Positions 9,037 to 18,149 of a stretch of DNA of 55,069 nucleotides are shown here, piece by piece (the stretch's first letter is position 1; every line of letters starts with the position of its first letter). Source of the DNA: a virus; the IMG/VR virus record IMGVR_UViG_3300046167_000515, positions 1-55,069 of that record. One strand, written 5' to 3'. Under the pieces are notes generated by a model. The model had not been told where the DNA came from, ran no database searches, and worked only from the letters and a program-made list of their open reading frames with translations. Made by a program: the position numbers and the translations under genes.

Positions 9037-12000
9037 TTATCCTATAGAGCAGTAGTTTGACGGTTTGAAGTCATACCTGCTGATCCATCTTTTGTCTGAT
9101 ATAGAATAGCCTATGGTAACCCCAGCGTAAGTTGTGCTAGCCCCGCTAACCTTAGGTTCTATGGTTAACAAATATAAGTTTTCGTCTGGGTCATACCCGC
9201 TTATAATTCTACCTCCAGATCCAGTAGCGACCTCCATGTCGTTTATCTCAGCCTCAAGAAATGAACTCATCTCTATGTCTGAAATAGAAATCATGTTTGT
9301 CCCACTCGCCATCATAGACTTCTGTCTAGATTTATCTACAAAGAATACCATTCCGTCTCTAACTAGAGCGGATGATTGGTCAGGGCCTATACCAAAGTCT
9401 CCGTTCGCTTCCTTGTGCGTTCCTAATACGCTCGCGTTTGCTGTGACCGCAGAAGATCCGTCAGCGTACTCGATGATGTTTCTCTTTACAGGAATGTAAG
9501 ACAGCTTATTCTCTTGTATGGCTACAAGACCTTGATTGTACTCATTTATGTAGTTTACGCTTCCGTAATTAGCTGGAAGATCCTTAAACGAATTTGAGCC
9601 TGGGTTGAAGCTAGAAAACTTGGTGTCCCCAAGCGGGTCAACATGTTCGTCGCTATATACAATTCTGTTTTCTAGGGTTTTAGTTTTTGCCTGATCATAT
9701 TTTACGTGAGCTCTTCCTTTGCTCCAGCACCTAGAGGCCACAAAATCAGAGGCGTCCATAGACTCCATCTCCCTTGTGTCGTAATCAAAGTCCTCTATGT
9801 TGGTGTCAGAGAAAGAGGTCATAGGGTTTCCGTCACCGTCGTCGTAGACATTAGGTGTTATTACCGATCTAGTCCCGTAGTAAACGCTCCCCTCCGTAAG
9901 GCTTACGGCATCTCCATGTCTGTTCTCACCGTCTCTAGGGTTTTCTAGTAGAATAGATGCTCCTATTTCGTAAAATATTTCGGTAGGTGGGTCTTTTCTT
10001 GGGGTTAGTATCTCCACCAGGCACTCGTTATCCCAGAAGTTTGTTCCGCCTGGAACGAAGTTTGCTACCGCCTGACCTCCTGGGGGAATAACCTTCAGGA
10101 ACTTTCCAACCCTGTTCGTTTGAACAAAACTATCAGTATACTCAGGGTTTATATTAGACGTGAATACTTCGATTCCAGCTACGTCATGTATATCCGCATC
10201 GGAGGTAGAGTAAAACGTTGGGGCGTTGGTTGTCGTGTCTTTATAGCTTATAATCCTTAGCTTGTCTCCTGGGGTGTACACGTAGTCCTTTATGGCTCCT
10301 TTTTCAGATTGATATCTAGACAGGGTGTTAATGCTGACATAAATGGCGTCAGTTTGAGATTTGTACCGAGGCGTCTCGGCGACACCAGTGCTTCCAGCAA
10401 CAGCAGCACCTCTATCGGTTTTCTTATACGTTCCCCCACCAACAACAAATGACTCAAATTTTTCCCAGCTCCCCATATCAGAGTAAACTATCTGATAAGA
10501 CACAGCCCACGAAGGAGGATCGGAAGTAATAGTAACGCTAATTGTACATGGTCCGTTATCACCCGACCTGCCTGTGTCCCCAAACGGCAATACATAAGTA
10601 TCGCCTAGTTCGTTTACATTACCGCATCTACCAAATTCATCAAAGTAAACAACACCAAACTTGTGAGTGCTTCCTGCCTTAAAGGTTCTCCTCTTGAAAG
10701 ACTGAGAAACAATAAGGTTAAACGCTGAGGCTCCATTCTCAAAGGGATCGAGGTCGTAGTTCTCCCACTTGTCTGGAGTTCCAGATGTAAATATTCCGTT
10801 CTTATTTGCTGGGGCGGTGGCTGGGGCGGTGAAGTAAAGAGACTGAGCAACCGCGTCTAGGGATGTTGCGGCTGAAACCCCGTTTCCGAGGTCGAAGTCT
10901 ATATAAAAGTCACTATCGCTTAACACAAAAACACCCTCACTAAATACAGAGGTAAAAGCATTTGAACCAACTGGTAGGTCCCAGCTTCCAACTCTTGGAA
11001 CGCACTTAATTTTATCGTTGGTAAAAGAGCAATTAAAGTTTAAGTCAAACTTAACCCTCCTCATATAAAGGTCATATAGGTTGTCGGAGGCATCTCTTAA
11101 CTTCCAGACAACAGGGGCGCTACCAACCGTTTTAGGTATACTGTAAGTGTATGTAGCTATTTCATTCTCAAGAGCCTGGATCAACTTGTTGCAAGCATTG
11201 CTCCTGCTGCTCTCCTCATCTATAACTACAAACGCAGAAAAAACCCTAGAGTTTACGTTAACACTATCGTTAGCGTTCAGCGCCGACATATTTAAAGCGC
11301 CGTCAAAATCACTGCCTGCACTGTCGTCAGCCTCTCCAGCCTGTAGCGTGATAGATGTTCCGTCAGCCTTAGTAAACGAAAGATCTAGAATAGAGTTGTC
11401 TATGTCAGCCCCTCCGATTCCGCTTGCGCCATAAAAACCGTACTGCTTAAACTGTGTTGGTTTATAGGTAAAAGAAACAGAAAGCCTTGAATTAGCCGTT
11501 ACAGTACTTGGAACGGAAGAAACATCAAGCTCAAAAGACCCGTCGTAAGTGTTGTTTCCGTGAGTTACACTGGGGTTTGAGTCAGAGTCAGTAACAAACA
11601 CTCCAGAGGGCGTTTCCTCATAGGTGACCGCAAGAGTCCCTTGCACGTTGGTGTTCTCATAACCAGAAGTAGGGCTTGAATACATAAGCCTACCACCAGA
11701 AACAGCCTGCCCGACAGCCTTGTGTGGGACGTCATCAAACACCTTGTCAGTTACAGAACCGCTTTCGTAAAGGTACAATCCATCGTTATAGAATGAGTAT
11801 ATACCGCTGGCGGAGCCATAAACAGTAGAACCATTCTTTACTAGGTCTTGGTTTGGATCAAAGCTGTCTACAACGAAGAAGGGGTTTGTGTTTACCGTTC
11901 TAGCAAGAATTACAATTTCTTTAACGTCTGTCTTGTTGTACGAAACGGTAGAGGGCTGATTGACCCATCTAGTGTTTATTTCGGCTTTGTTTTCTTCGGT

Positions 12001-12750
12001 TACAGACCCCAATAAATCTGCATCTGAGGACTCTATACCCTGAAGGGACATATACTTGGGGTAAACGACCTTCGAATGAGGGGATAAAGCAGACTTCTCT
12101 CCGTTGGTGTACACATACTGTACAGCAAATTGTAAGACGGTTCCGTAAAGATTGTTAGTCTTTCTGCTTGTGTCTGTTTTTAGTTCTACGGTAGGAGGCA
12201 AAAGGCTAGGCGCTTTTACGACGGCTAAAGAGTGCTCTATTTCTTGACTGGAAAAACCCTGAAACCTGTGCTCTAAAGCCTGCTGTACATTTATCTTTCT
12301 TGGACTGTTCTTCCCGTCAGTAAAGTATATCATGGTCTCTAAAGACCCCTCTCTCCTAAAGTGTCCACTTACAACGTCAGCCTTAACAAATCCATATTCG
12401 TCAAAGTCTAACACCGTAGACCTTATAAGTACCTTGTAAGTGTCTGCTGATGCGTCGTATTCATAAACACCGTGAACAGACGGACTGGTAGACCAAACAA
12501 AAAAGTAAACCTTCCCGTTAGCATCGTCAGAAACACTTCCTATTACCCTAGATCTTTGGTTAGGTATTTGATCGCTCGTAGTTGCAGCAGATCCAGGGAC
12601 GGTTCCCTTAGTGTTTTTTACAACACCTCCAGACGTTTCTCCATCAGTAGACATAGTGACGTTTCTAGCGTCAAGCATGTCGCCTTCAGCAAAGAACCTT
12701 TCGTCCTTGTCTTTGGCTAGACCTCTAAGTTTTATTTTATCAATCGCCAT
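9037..12750 (-). CDS. Giant tail/stabilisation protein (crAss-like stabilisation-protein type), N-terminal 1237 aa
   Basis: The N-terminus, with KLRGLAKDKDERFFAEGDML followed by DARNVT, matches the opening of stabilisation/tail-hub proteins in Bacteroidetes phages. Long beta-rich repeats follow, with many YxY and SGS segments. It probably sits at the neck or tail below the portal. The stop at 9037 is caused by a one-base frame break; the true protein continues to 8355. Its start ATG overlaps the stop of the neck protein gene by 1 nt. It is the longest intact-start structural gene apart from the polyvalent protein. Confidence 0.75.
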   Translation of the reverse strand: MAIDKIKLRGLAKDKDERFFAEGDMLDARNVTMSTDGETSGGVVKNTKGTVPGSAATTSDQIPNQRSRVIGSVSDDANGKVYFFVWSTSPSVHGVYEYDASADTYKVLIRSTVLDFDEYGFVKADVVSGHFRREGSLETMIYFTDGKNSPRKINVQQALEHRFQGFSSQEIEHSLAVVKAPSLLPPTVELKTDTSRKTNNLYGTVLQFAVQYVYTNGEKSALSPHSKVVYPKYMSLQGIESSDADLLGSVTEENKAEINTRWVNQPSTVSYNKTDVKEIVILARTVNTNPFFVVDSFDPNQDLVKNGSTVYGSASGIYSFYNDGLYLYESGSVTDKVFDDVPHKAVGQAVSGGRLMYSSPTSGYENTNVQGTLAVTYEETPSGVFVTDSDSNPSVTHGNNTYDGSFELDVSSVPSTVTANSRLSVSFTYKPTQFKQYGFYGASGIGGADIDNSILDLSFTKADGTSITLQAGEADDSAGSDFDGALNMSALNANDSVNVNSRVFSAFVVIDEESSRSNACNKLIQALENEIATYTYSIPKTVGSAPVVWKLRDASDNLYDLYMRRVKFDLNFNCSFTNDKIKCVPRVGSWDLPVGSNAFTSVFSEGVFVLSDSDFYIDFDLGNGVSAATSLDAVAQSLYFTAPATAPANKNGIFTSGTPDKWENYDLDPFENGASAFNLIVSQSFKRRTFKAGSTHKFGVVYFDEFGRCGNVNELGDTYVLPFGDTGRSGDNGPCTISVTITSDPPSWAVSYQIVYSDMGSWEKFESFVVGGGTYKKTDRGAAVAGSTGVAETPRYKSQTDAIYVSINTLSRYQSEKGAIKDYVYTPGDKLRIISYKDTTTNAPTFYSTSDADIHDVAGIEVFTSNINPEYTDSFVQTNRVGKFLKVIPPGGQAVANFVPGGTNFWDNECLVEILTPRKDPPTEIFYEIGASILLENPRDGENRHGDAVSLTEGSVYYGTRSVITPNVYDDGDGNPMTSFSDTNIEDFDYDTREMESMDASDFVASRCWSKGRAHVKYDQAKTKTLENRIVYSDEHVDPLGDTKFSSFNPGSNSFKDLPANYGSVNYINEYNQGLVAIQENKLSYIPVKRNIIEYADGSSAVTANASVLGTHKEANGDFGIGPDQSSALVRDGMVFFVDKSRQKSMMASGTNMISISDIEMSSFLEAEINDMEVATGSGGRIISGYDPDENLYLLTIEPKVSGASTTYAGVTIGYSISDKRWISRYDFKPSNYCSIG

Positions 12751-13595
12751 TAGAACTTAGGTGACTGTTTGAAATTCTTCCTGATTGTCTTTAACGCTTC
12801 CTCTTTAGTGAATGACTTCATTCTTGAGTTTGCTTTTCTTCTTTCGTTGTAGTATTCTGTACGTGCTCTTGCTTTTTCGTTAGCAGGAACCGAAGACTTT
12901 CTTTCGATGATTTTATAGTACATGTAGGCCATCAAAGCTTCTTCTACATAAACGTGAACGTCTGGGTTCTTAGACCTAGCCTCGTCAGCTACATACTCGA
13001 TTACAACCTCGCTAAAAGACTGAGATCCTCCAAGCTCAATTCTGTTCTGGTCAAAGTTTACTCTAAACTGGCCGTAATACTGTCCCCCTCCGACTCCGTA
13101 AATGGCTCCCGCGCCTCCGTACACGTAGTTCCTGAATACGCTTGAATTAAGCCCCTGTGAGACATCATCCTGGCTTCCAGGGGATCCACCCCCAGTGGCT
13201 GTCTTTGAGTCTATTCTGTCGTGTATTCCGTCACTATCATCATCCGCCGCCTCAGCCTGGGTTCCTACCTTAACGCCTAAGTGGTTAGAATAAGCTTGAG
13301 ATTGATTAATGTTTTTGTTCTCACCCAACACGTAAACAATTCCATCGGCTCCGACCACACCCACCTTACTCCAATCCACGTAATCGTCTGGAAGCTCAAC
13401 GGTATTGTTAGCCGTGTTAACCGACAGCTTTAAAGACTTAATCTTTCGGGACATATCAAACCCAATCTCTCTTAGCCCTCTAAGGGCGTGAGTTCGAATC
13501 TGAGTGTCAGAAGCTTGGTTAGCGAAGTCATCCTCACCCATCGTGATTATGAAGTCGCTAATAACTTGCGATAAGGGTACTGTATTTCTAGCCAT
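12750..13595 (-). CDS. Neck/tail-tube-like structural protein, 281 aa
   Basis: The N-terminal helix VISDFIITMGEDDFANQASD and the phrase ...RTHALRGLREIGFDMSRKIKSLKL resemble head-tail connector or tail-tubular proteins of podoviruses. So does VELPDDYVDWSKVGVVG. The C-terminus is basic and helical (AYMYYKIIERKS...KARARTEYYNERRK). It overlaps both neighbours by 1 nt, indicating translational coupling. Function is inferred from motif style and position between capsid and stabilisation genes. Confidence 0.65.
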   Translation of the reverse strand: MARNTVPLSQVISDFIITMGEDDFANQASDTQIRTHALRGLREIGFDMSRKIKSLKLSVNTANNTVELPDDYVDWSKVGVVGADGIVYVLGENKNINQSQAYSNHLGVKVGTQAEAADDDSDGIHDRIDSKTATGGGSPGSQDDVSQGLNSSVFRNYVYGGAGAIYGVGGGQYYGQFRVNFDQNRIELGGSQSFSEVVIEYVADEARSKNPDVHVYVEEALMAYMYYKIIERKSSVPANEKARARTEYYNERRKANSRMKSFTKEEALKTIRKNFKQSPKF

Positions 13596-13993
13596 CAGAA
13601 TGTCTCAGCTTGTTTTCTTGTTTGCATCTCCTGACCCGTGTAGGCCACGATCTGTTGGTCTCTAAGGTTAAGACCTATCATCTTTCCGATTTCATAAACG
13701 AGATCAGAAGTGTAGTGAGAGGGAAGGTCAAAGTCAACCAAGCCAACGCCAGAGGCGTTTACAGACGGCATATCAGTTGTTCTAGCTCCAGTAGTCTTGC
13801 TTCTTCCTTCTGGTTGCTTGTAGTACCTAACGTCAATCTTTCTTATAGATGTAGGAAAAATCTGAATATCTTCAGAAATTAATGCGACTGGAAAGTCCTC
13901 TGTAGGTGCGCTAAGGTTATTCAGTAAAATTCTTTCAATCTTTTCCTCGTCATAGCAAACCTCTACTGGAACCTTAGTAGAAATATCAAGCAA
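13595..13993 (-). CDS. Small neck/head completion protein, 132 aa
   Basis: Unrecognised as a family. It is acidic, with LLNNLSAPTEDFPVALISED and VDFDLPSHYTSDLVYEIGKM, the latter typical of small connector proteins encoded next to tail-tube genes. It overlaps the upstream gene by 8 nt. Probably structural, by position. Confidence 0.6.
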   Translation of the reverse strand: MLDISTKVPVEVCYDEEKIERILLNNLSAPTEDFPVALISEDIQIFPTSIRKIDVRYYKQPEGRSKTTGARTTDMPSVNASGVGLVDFDLPSHYTSDLVYEIGKMIGLNLRDQQIVAYTGQEMQTRKQAETF

Positions 13994-14333
13994 GGATATC
14001 TCCAGCGGTATATATACCCACGATCCTAGCGAGGTCGTCAGGCTTAGTAAACCCGTCTCCCGACTTAGACAGTGTTAACTTCTTAGAAAAGAAAGCCAGA
14101 TCTTCTTGTACTCTTTTAGTTCTTGACTTGTCTCGTCCTGGGTTGAACCCAGCCTTAGACATCCTCATTGAATCTTTGAGCTCGTCAAACAATGAGTTGA
14201 ATATATTTAGTTGGGCAATCTCGGCAAAGCGAGAAAATTCTGAGTCGCTAATAAAGCCCTGCTGATCCTTATTTGTAAGGTTCTTCAAGGTGTCATAAAC
14301 AACTGTTGAGCTAGCCCCGTATGCTTGTGCCAT
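13986..14333 (-). CDS. Small structural protein, 115 aa
   Basis: Helical protein with VYDTLKNLTNKDQQGFISDS and EFSRFAEIAQLNIFNSLFDE, a pattern I associate with small neck-region proteins of Bacteroidetes phages. It starts 5 nt after a TATATTTG box, so the mRNA is probably leaderless. It follows a terminator and therefore opens a new transcription unit for the neck/tail genes. Confidence 0.6.
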   Translation of the reverse strand: MAQAYGASSTVVYDTLKNLTNKDQQGFISDSEFSRFAEIAQLNIFNSLFDELKDSMRMSKAGFNPGRDKSRTKRVQEDLAFFSKKLTLSKSGDGFTKPDDLARIVGIYTAGDILA

Positions 14334-14337
14334 GAGA

Positions 14338-14345
14338 CAAATATA
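14338..14345 (-). promoter_or_regulatory. TATATTTG late -7 box
   Basis: TATATTTG on the minus strand is followed by TCTC and the ATG at 14333. It lies directly downstream of the terminator at 14347-14375, so transcription restarts here for the neck and tail genes. Confidence 0.6.
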
Positions 14346-14346
14346 C

Positions 14347-14375
14347 GAAAAAGAAAAAGCCCCCTTTCGGAGGCT
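14347..14375 (-). terminator. Rho-independent terminator
   Basis: On the minus strand AGCCTCC-GAAA-GGGGGCT is followed by TTTTTCTTTTT. It ends the unit that contains the capsid gene and the 14400-15203 gene. Confidence 0.8.
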
Positions 14376-14399
14376 CTTTCGCGTATATAATAGATTCCC

Positions 14400-15203
14400 T
14401 TAGGTTAGCTGACGCTCAATCTCGTTAAGGACTACAGAACCTGTCTCGGTCATGCAATACCTAACAAAGATGTCAGCTGGGTCCTTACCTTCTGGAACGG
14501 CGATAATATGTTTGTTTGTGTCCGTCCATACGATGTGACCACCTTTATGAGAAATTAGATTATACTTCATAGCCTTCTTGACCTTAGCCTTAGTCTCAAT
14601 GACTGGGTTGTCGAAAGCTTCGATAAATGATTTAGGGTTCTTTTTAGCAAAGACCAGGAGGTCGTGTCTTACTTCATCAACCATCCGATCTGTGTTGATC
14701 GCAAAGGCTGTTGCTACTGACATGATTTCGTCGATTGACTTGTTACGGACCAAATTAACAGCGTCTGCATACAAGAAGTCTGCGGCTAGCTCTTTTTTTG
14801 CTAGTTCTGCATGGTCTACTCTTCTAAAAATAGACCCCCCATTGACCTGATTGTCTGGGTGAAGATCAAGAAATTTCTTTAGGTTTTGATTTTGTTCACC
14901 AACAAATAACCTACCCTCTCTAAACACCACGCTTCCTTTTGGTGAGCTGTCATTTTGTTCGTCCTTCATTATGCTAGGCTCATTAGGGCAATACCTTAAC
15001 GAAACCTGTTTTTTGGTTTTTTTGTCAAAGTGCATAACCTCTGACCTGTTGAGCATGTATACAATCCCTGCCCTCCCGATGATTTCGTATTCAGACGGGA
15101 TCTTAATCCCATTGTCAAACTTAGATAAGTCTACCTTTTTTTCTGCAATAATTGCAGGTTCCGCCGCTTTTGCTGGGCGTCCGCGTTTAGCTGTATTAGC
15201 CAT
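14400..15203 (-). CDS. Capsid-adjacent conserved phage protein, 267 aa
   Basis: Function unknown. It opens with KRGRPAKAAEPA, an AT-hook-like basic motif. A middle region of beta character follows (EIIGRAGIVYMLNRSEVMHF), then a helical C-terminal half ending EIERQLT. It lies between the capsid gene and a strong terminator and may be transcribed with the capsid by read-through of the hairpin at 15234-15272. Confidence 0.65.
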   Translation of the reverse strand: MANTAKRGRPAKAAEPAIIAEKKVDLSKFDNGIKIPSEYEIIGRAGIVYMLNRSEVMHFDKKTKKQVSLRYCPNEPSIMKDEQNDSSPKGSVVFREGRLFVGEQNQNLKKFLDLHPDNQVNGGSIFRRVDHAELAKKELAADFLYADAVNLVRNKSIDEIMSVATAFAINTDRMVDEVRHDLLVFAKKNPKSFIEAFDNPVIETKAKVKKAMKYNLISHKGGHIVWTDTNKHIIAVPEGKDPADIFVRYCMTETGSVVLNEIERQLT

Positions 15204-15233
15204 TTTTTTTGATTTTAAATTAAATTAAGAAGA

Positions 15234-15272
15234 GTATAGAAAGGAGGAGCCGAATTGCCCCTCCCTCTATAC
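15234..15272 (-). terminator. Hairpin after capsid gene, likely partial terminator
   Basis: On the minus strand GTATAG pairs with CTATAC, with a GGAGG/CCTCC inner stem, followed by a T-rich stretch. It lies just downstream of the capsid stop and upstream of the next gene. It may lower downstream expression relative to capsid. Confidence 0.55.
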
Positions 15273-15280
15273 AGATTATA

Positions 15281-16621
15281 TCACTTGAACAAGAAGTGCT
15301 GGTTTGCACCTCGAACGCACAAGTTACACTCAGAACGGTAGTTGAACTTAGCCAAGTCCTCTCCGCCAGTGTTGTAGCCGAGTACTCCGCCACCTTCTAC
15401 CCAGTGCTCCATCTCTCTGCTGTAGTTGCCAGCAGACTTGTAGTTCATCTCCAGCGAGTGGTGAGAGTTACCAGTCTTAGCGTCTACGATTACAGACAAA
15501 GGAATCAAAGCACCTTTTACGTCAGAAGCACCGCCCATTGTTGGGTCGTTCAACAACTTCCAGTCATGCTTGTGGAAAGTGTACCCACCACGAGTAAATG
15601 ACTTAAAGCCCATAGCGATAGCCATGTCTTTATTGTTGTTAAACGCACCGAATCCAGCAGCAGCTCCGATACCGCCTCCTCCCATTCCAGCAGCAGCGAT
15701 TTGATTGTCGCAAGCGATAGACAAGGCTCTGTTTAGGTACAAAGCATTTTCAGCTGGAGCACCTTGCTTGTCAATCTCTACGATAATTGCGTCGAAGCTT
15801 TCAGTTGCATCGAAAGCAGCCTCAAAAGGATTTGTAGCAGTTCCACCACGGGCGGCAACAGCAGCTACGTATCCTTCAGATCCTGGCGATCCTCCGCCAT
15901 ATGCAGGTGGAGTGGCGTTAGTTGAGTTCTTCTCACCGAAGACCAACATGCCCTCACGCATATTCATGAACTTGCGACGAGCGTCGAGCTCACCCTTCAA
16001 GTACCACATGTTCTGACCGCCTACGTTTACCCAACCGATGTTAGAAGCTTGAGATCCACTTACATGGAAGCTCTCTTTTACAATAGTGAATGGGTTTGCA
16101 TAGCGAGTCAATCTAGGCTGAAAAGGCTTAGCTGGTTGATCCGTTCCCTGAGGGTAAGCATTACCAATAATGGTGTGGTCTCCAGCAGCAGCAGTAGCAG
16201 CCGCTCCAGTTGACATGTCCACAAAGGAGACCGCGCCATCTGAGGTGGCAGCTGATGTAACCAAGAGTCTAGCAGAACCCTTAAGCAAAACATCATACTG
16301 TCGAAGAGCGTTATCCTCATCGGTCATGGCAACCCCATCCATGTGTGTTACTACATTGGCAGTGGTGAGCGTAACCGTTCGGCCTAAGCGACCTTCTTCA
16401 TACCAAATTGTTTCGTCCGAAGAACCAACGTTCTTCTTAGCTCCAATTACTTCTACGAGACCGCTTAAGCCTTGGTCTCCATAGGCTGAGACGTAGATAT
16501 CTCTAACGTCGTCTTTTGTTCCGTCTACTAGGTCTCCGAGTGAGACATAGGTTTGTGGCGACTGGTCGTATCCCAAAGGACCTTTACCAGCAGCAGCTGT
16601 TGAGTCAATAGCGTTAGCCAT
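15281..16621 (-). CDS. Major capsid protein, 446 aa
   Basis: Recognised from size, position after a scaffold-like gene, and sequence style. VSLGDLVDGTKDDVRDIYVS is at the N-terminus. Then comes the LKGELDARRKFMNMREGMLV helix, a Gly/Ala-rich loop (AAGMGGGGIGAAAGFG) near residue 320, and the C-terminal SREMEHWVEGGGVLGYN. These resemble HK97-fold capsid proteins of Bacteroidetes phages. A terminator-like hairpin follows 9 nt after the stop. Confidence 0.8.
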   Translation of the reverse strand: MANAIDSTAAAGKGPLGYDQSPQTYVSLGDLVDGTKDDVRDIYVSAYGDQGLSGLVEVIGAKKNVGSSDETIWYEEGRLGRTVTLTTANVVTHMDGVAMTDEDNALRQYDVLLKGSARLLVTSAATSDGAVSFVDMSTGAAATAAAGDHTIIGNAYPQGTDQPAKPFQPRLTRYANPFTIVKESFHVSGSQASNIGWVNVGGQNMWYLKGELDARRKFMNMREGMLVFGEKNSTNATPPAYGGGSPGSEGYVAAVAARGGTATNPFEAAFDATESFDAIIVEIDKQGAPAENALYLNRALSIACDNQIAAAGMGGGGIGAAAGFGAFNNNKDMAIAMGFKSFTRGGYTFHKHDWKLLNDPTMGGASDVKGALIPLSVIVDAKTGNSHHSLEMNYKSAGNYSREMEHWVEGGGVLGYNTGGEDLAKFNYRSECNLCVRGANQHFLFK

Positions 16622-16641
16622 AATATATAGTTATCTAATTT

Positions 16642-17211
16642 TTAAAACATGCCTCCGTTTGGCTTCAGAATTTGTCTGAGCTGTTGGGCGAGGTTGTCCC
16701 CATCTGGTTGTGATGGTTGATTAGGTGATGTAGGTGAAACATTTGCGGCTTTTTCCACAACGCCTCGCTGTCCATCCGACAAGCCTTGACTGTACACATT
16801 GCTAACAATGCTTTCTACATTGTCGATTACAGCTCTGTGCATGTTAAGCATGTCATAATCCCAAACACCATCGTCATTAATATATGGATCAAAAAACTCG
16901 TCTAAACGAGCGTTCTTATCCGCTAACTGACCTTTGTACTCTGAAGTAAGACCGAACGTAAATGTTTTGTCATTTCCAAGATTGAATTCAATCCCTTCCA
17001 TTGCATCTAGTTCAGACTTCATTCCAGAAATCCAATTGTCATCAATGATGGAGCTGTTATCGTTCTCCTGCGTTACTGGGGCTTGATACTCTGATCTAAG
17101 AGCTTCAATGCCTTTTCTAGCTTCCTCCGAGTCTAGCTTCATCTGGAGCTTAGAAAGTGTAACCTCTTGCTCTGTGTTTAAATCAGGGTCGAGTTTATAC
17201 TTGCTAGACAC
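16642..17211 (-). CDS. Scaffold-like protein, C-terminal piece (frame-broken)
   Basis: The frame continues the upstream 17204-17716 ORF. Dropping one base in CCTTATCT joins ...SDYPNL to SQQEIQVLVSSKYKLD, giving one 357 aa protein. The C-terminal part is acidic and helical (LQMKLDSEEARKGIEALRSE) and ends in an Asn/Gln/Pro-rich tail. It sits immediately before the capsid gene, the standard scaffold position. The annotated ATG is probably not a real start. Confidence 0.7.
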   Translation of the reverse strand: MSSKYKLDPDLNTEQEVTLSKLQMKLDSEEARKGIEALRSEYQAPVTQENDNSSIIDDNWISGMKSELDAMEGIEFNLGNDKTFTFGLTSEYKGQLADKNARLDEFFDPYINDDGVWDYDMLNMHRAVIDNVESIVSNVYSQGLSDGQRGVVEKAANVSPTSPNQPSQPDGDNLAQQLRQILKPNGGMF

Positions 17212-17716
17212 TAGAACCTGAATTTCTTGCTGAGATAAGGTTTGGATAGTCCGATGCCATTTTTACCTGGATCGCAGTCATGTCATCCATTTCGGATGGG
17301 TTCATGGACTGATAAACAAACCAATCTCTAGGGTCTCTTCCTGTCTTTTCGACAAAATCTGAGATTACAGAAATCCTTTCGTCTAGAGCCTTTTGCTCCG
17401 TCTGTTGTGCCTGAAAGTCATCAATAGACTTAATCTCCCTACCAAGCCTTTCGCTTAGGTAATTGAAGACCGCCCCTTCGAGTTCTTCCTGACTATATTG
17501 ATCTTGAGATGCAGATTGATCGGGCTGCACCTCATTCACGTTTTCTTGTTGTGGCTCTTGCGTCTCTTCCTGAACGATAGGCTGTTGTGCTTGCGCTACC
17601 TCTTCGTCTGAAACAAACGTAAATGAACTCTCTTCTGTTTGCGGCGTAGATTCAACCGTTGTTGTCTCCTGCTGCTCTACCTGAGGCTCTTGAGCTTCAA
17701 TGTTATTTTCCTCCAT
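17204..17716 (-). CDS. Scaffold-like protein, N-terminal piece
   Basis: Highly acidic and Gln/Glu-rich for the first 95 residues (EAQEPQVEQQETTTVESTPQ), then helical, with TGRDPRDWFVYQSMNPSEMD. The last residues (after YPNL) are out of frame because of the one-base change near 17240. With the downstream piece it makes a 357 aa protein. A TATATTTG box lies 19 nt upstream of the ATG. Scaffold role inferred from acidity and position before the capsid gene. Confidence 0.7.
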   Translation of the reverse strand: MEENNIEAQEPQVEQQETTTVESTPQTEESSFTFVSDEEVAQAQQPIVQEETQEPQQENVNEVQPDQSASQDQYSQEELEGAVFNYLSERLGREIKSIDDFQAQQTEQKALDERISVISDFVEKTGRDPRDWFVYQSMNPSEMDDMTAIQVKMASDYPNLISARNSGSSV

Positions 17717-17734
17717 TAGAATTTAATTTAAGTG

Positions 17735-17742
17735 CAAATATA
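17735..17742 (-). promoter_or_regulatory. TATATTTG late -7 box for scaffold-capsid unit
   Basis: TATATTTG on the minus strand, 19 nt before the scaffold ATG. There is no TTG at the -33 distance. Confidence 0.5.
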
Positions 17743-17760
17743 TAAACTATTTATTAGTAG

Positions 17761-17988
17761 TCATTTAGACTTCCAAGAAACTCGTTTAGTGCTTTTTTTA
17801 GACCTCATGCCCTTTGAGGTACACTGAGACAGCGTAGGGCGACAAGCAGGGTAGCCTGTTCCTCTCTTTGATCCAGCCTTCTTTCTTCCACACGGGACGA
17901 ACTTACCAGATCTTTTGGAGGCTTTACAGTCAACCCAGCCCTTTCCTTTGTTTCGGCTGAACCACTTCTTTAGACCCTCCTTCTTCAT
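17761..17988 (-). CDS. Small basic DUF5872-like protein, 75 aa
   Basis: Contains LKKWF, GKGWVDC, FVPCGRKK and GTGYPACRP, the pattern I recognise from DUF5872 proteins of phages and giant viruses. The ATG at 17988 overlaps the stop of the preceding gene as ATGA and is preferred over a GTG at 18036. Strongly basic, probably nucleic-acid binding (inference). It is the last of three consecutive tiny basic genes. Confidence 0.75.
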   Translation of the reverse strand: MKKEGLKKWFSRNKGKGWVDCKASKRSGKFVPCGRKKAGSKRGTGYPACRPTLSQCTSKGMRSKKSTKRVSWKSK

Positions 17989-18149
17989 TTCTTTTTGGAC
18001 TTTTTGCCCCAGCTGCTTGCACCTACTTTTCGGCACTTAACTAGAGCTCCAGACGCATACGCAGAGGGCCAAACCCTGTAGCGTGACTTAACCTTGTGGT
18101 AGCAGGCATCCTTTACAGACCCTCCCTTCTTATACTTCTTTACCTGCAT
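17985..18149 (-). CDS. Tiny basic conserved viral protein, 54 aa
   Basis: The sequence contains CYHKVKSRYRVWPSAYASGA followed by LVKCRK, a short family I know from many phages and other viruses, function unknown. The start ATG at 18149 overlaps the upstream stop as TGATG. An in-frame ATG at 18161 is possible. It is easily missed because it overlaps the neighbouring reading frames. Confidence 0.7.
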   Translation of the reverse strand: MQVKKYKKGGSVKDACYHKVKSRYRVWPSAYASGALVKCRKVGASSWGKKSKKK

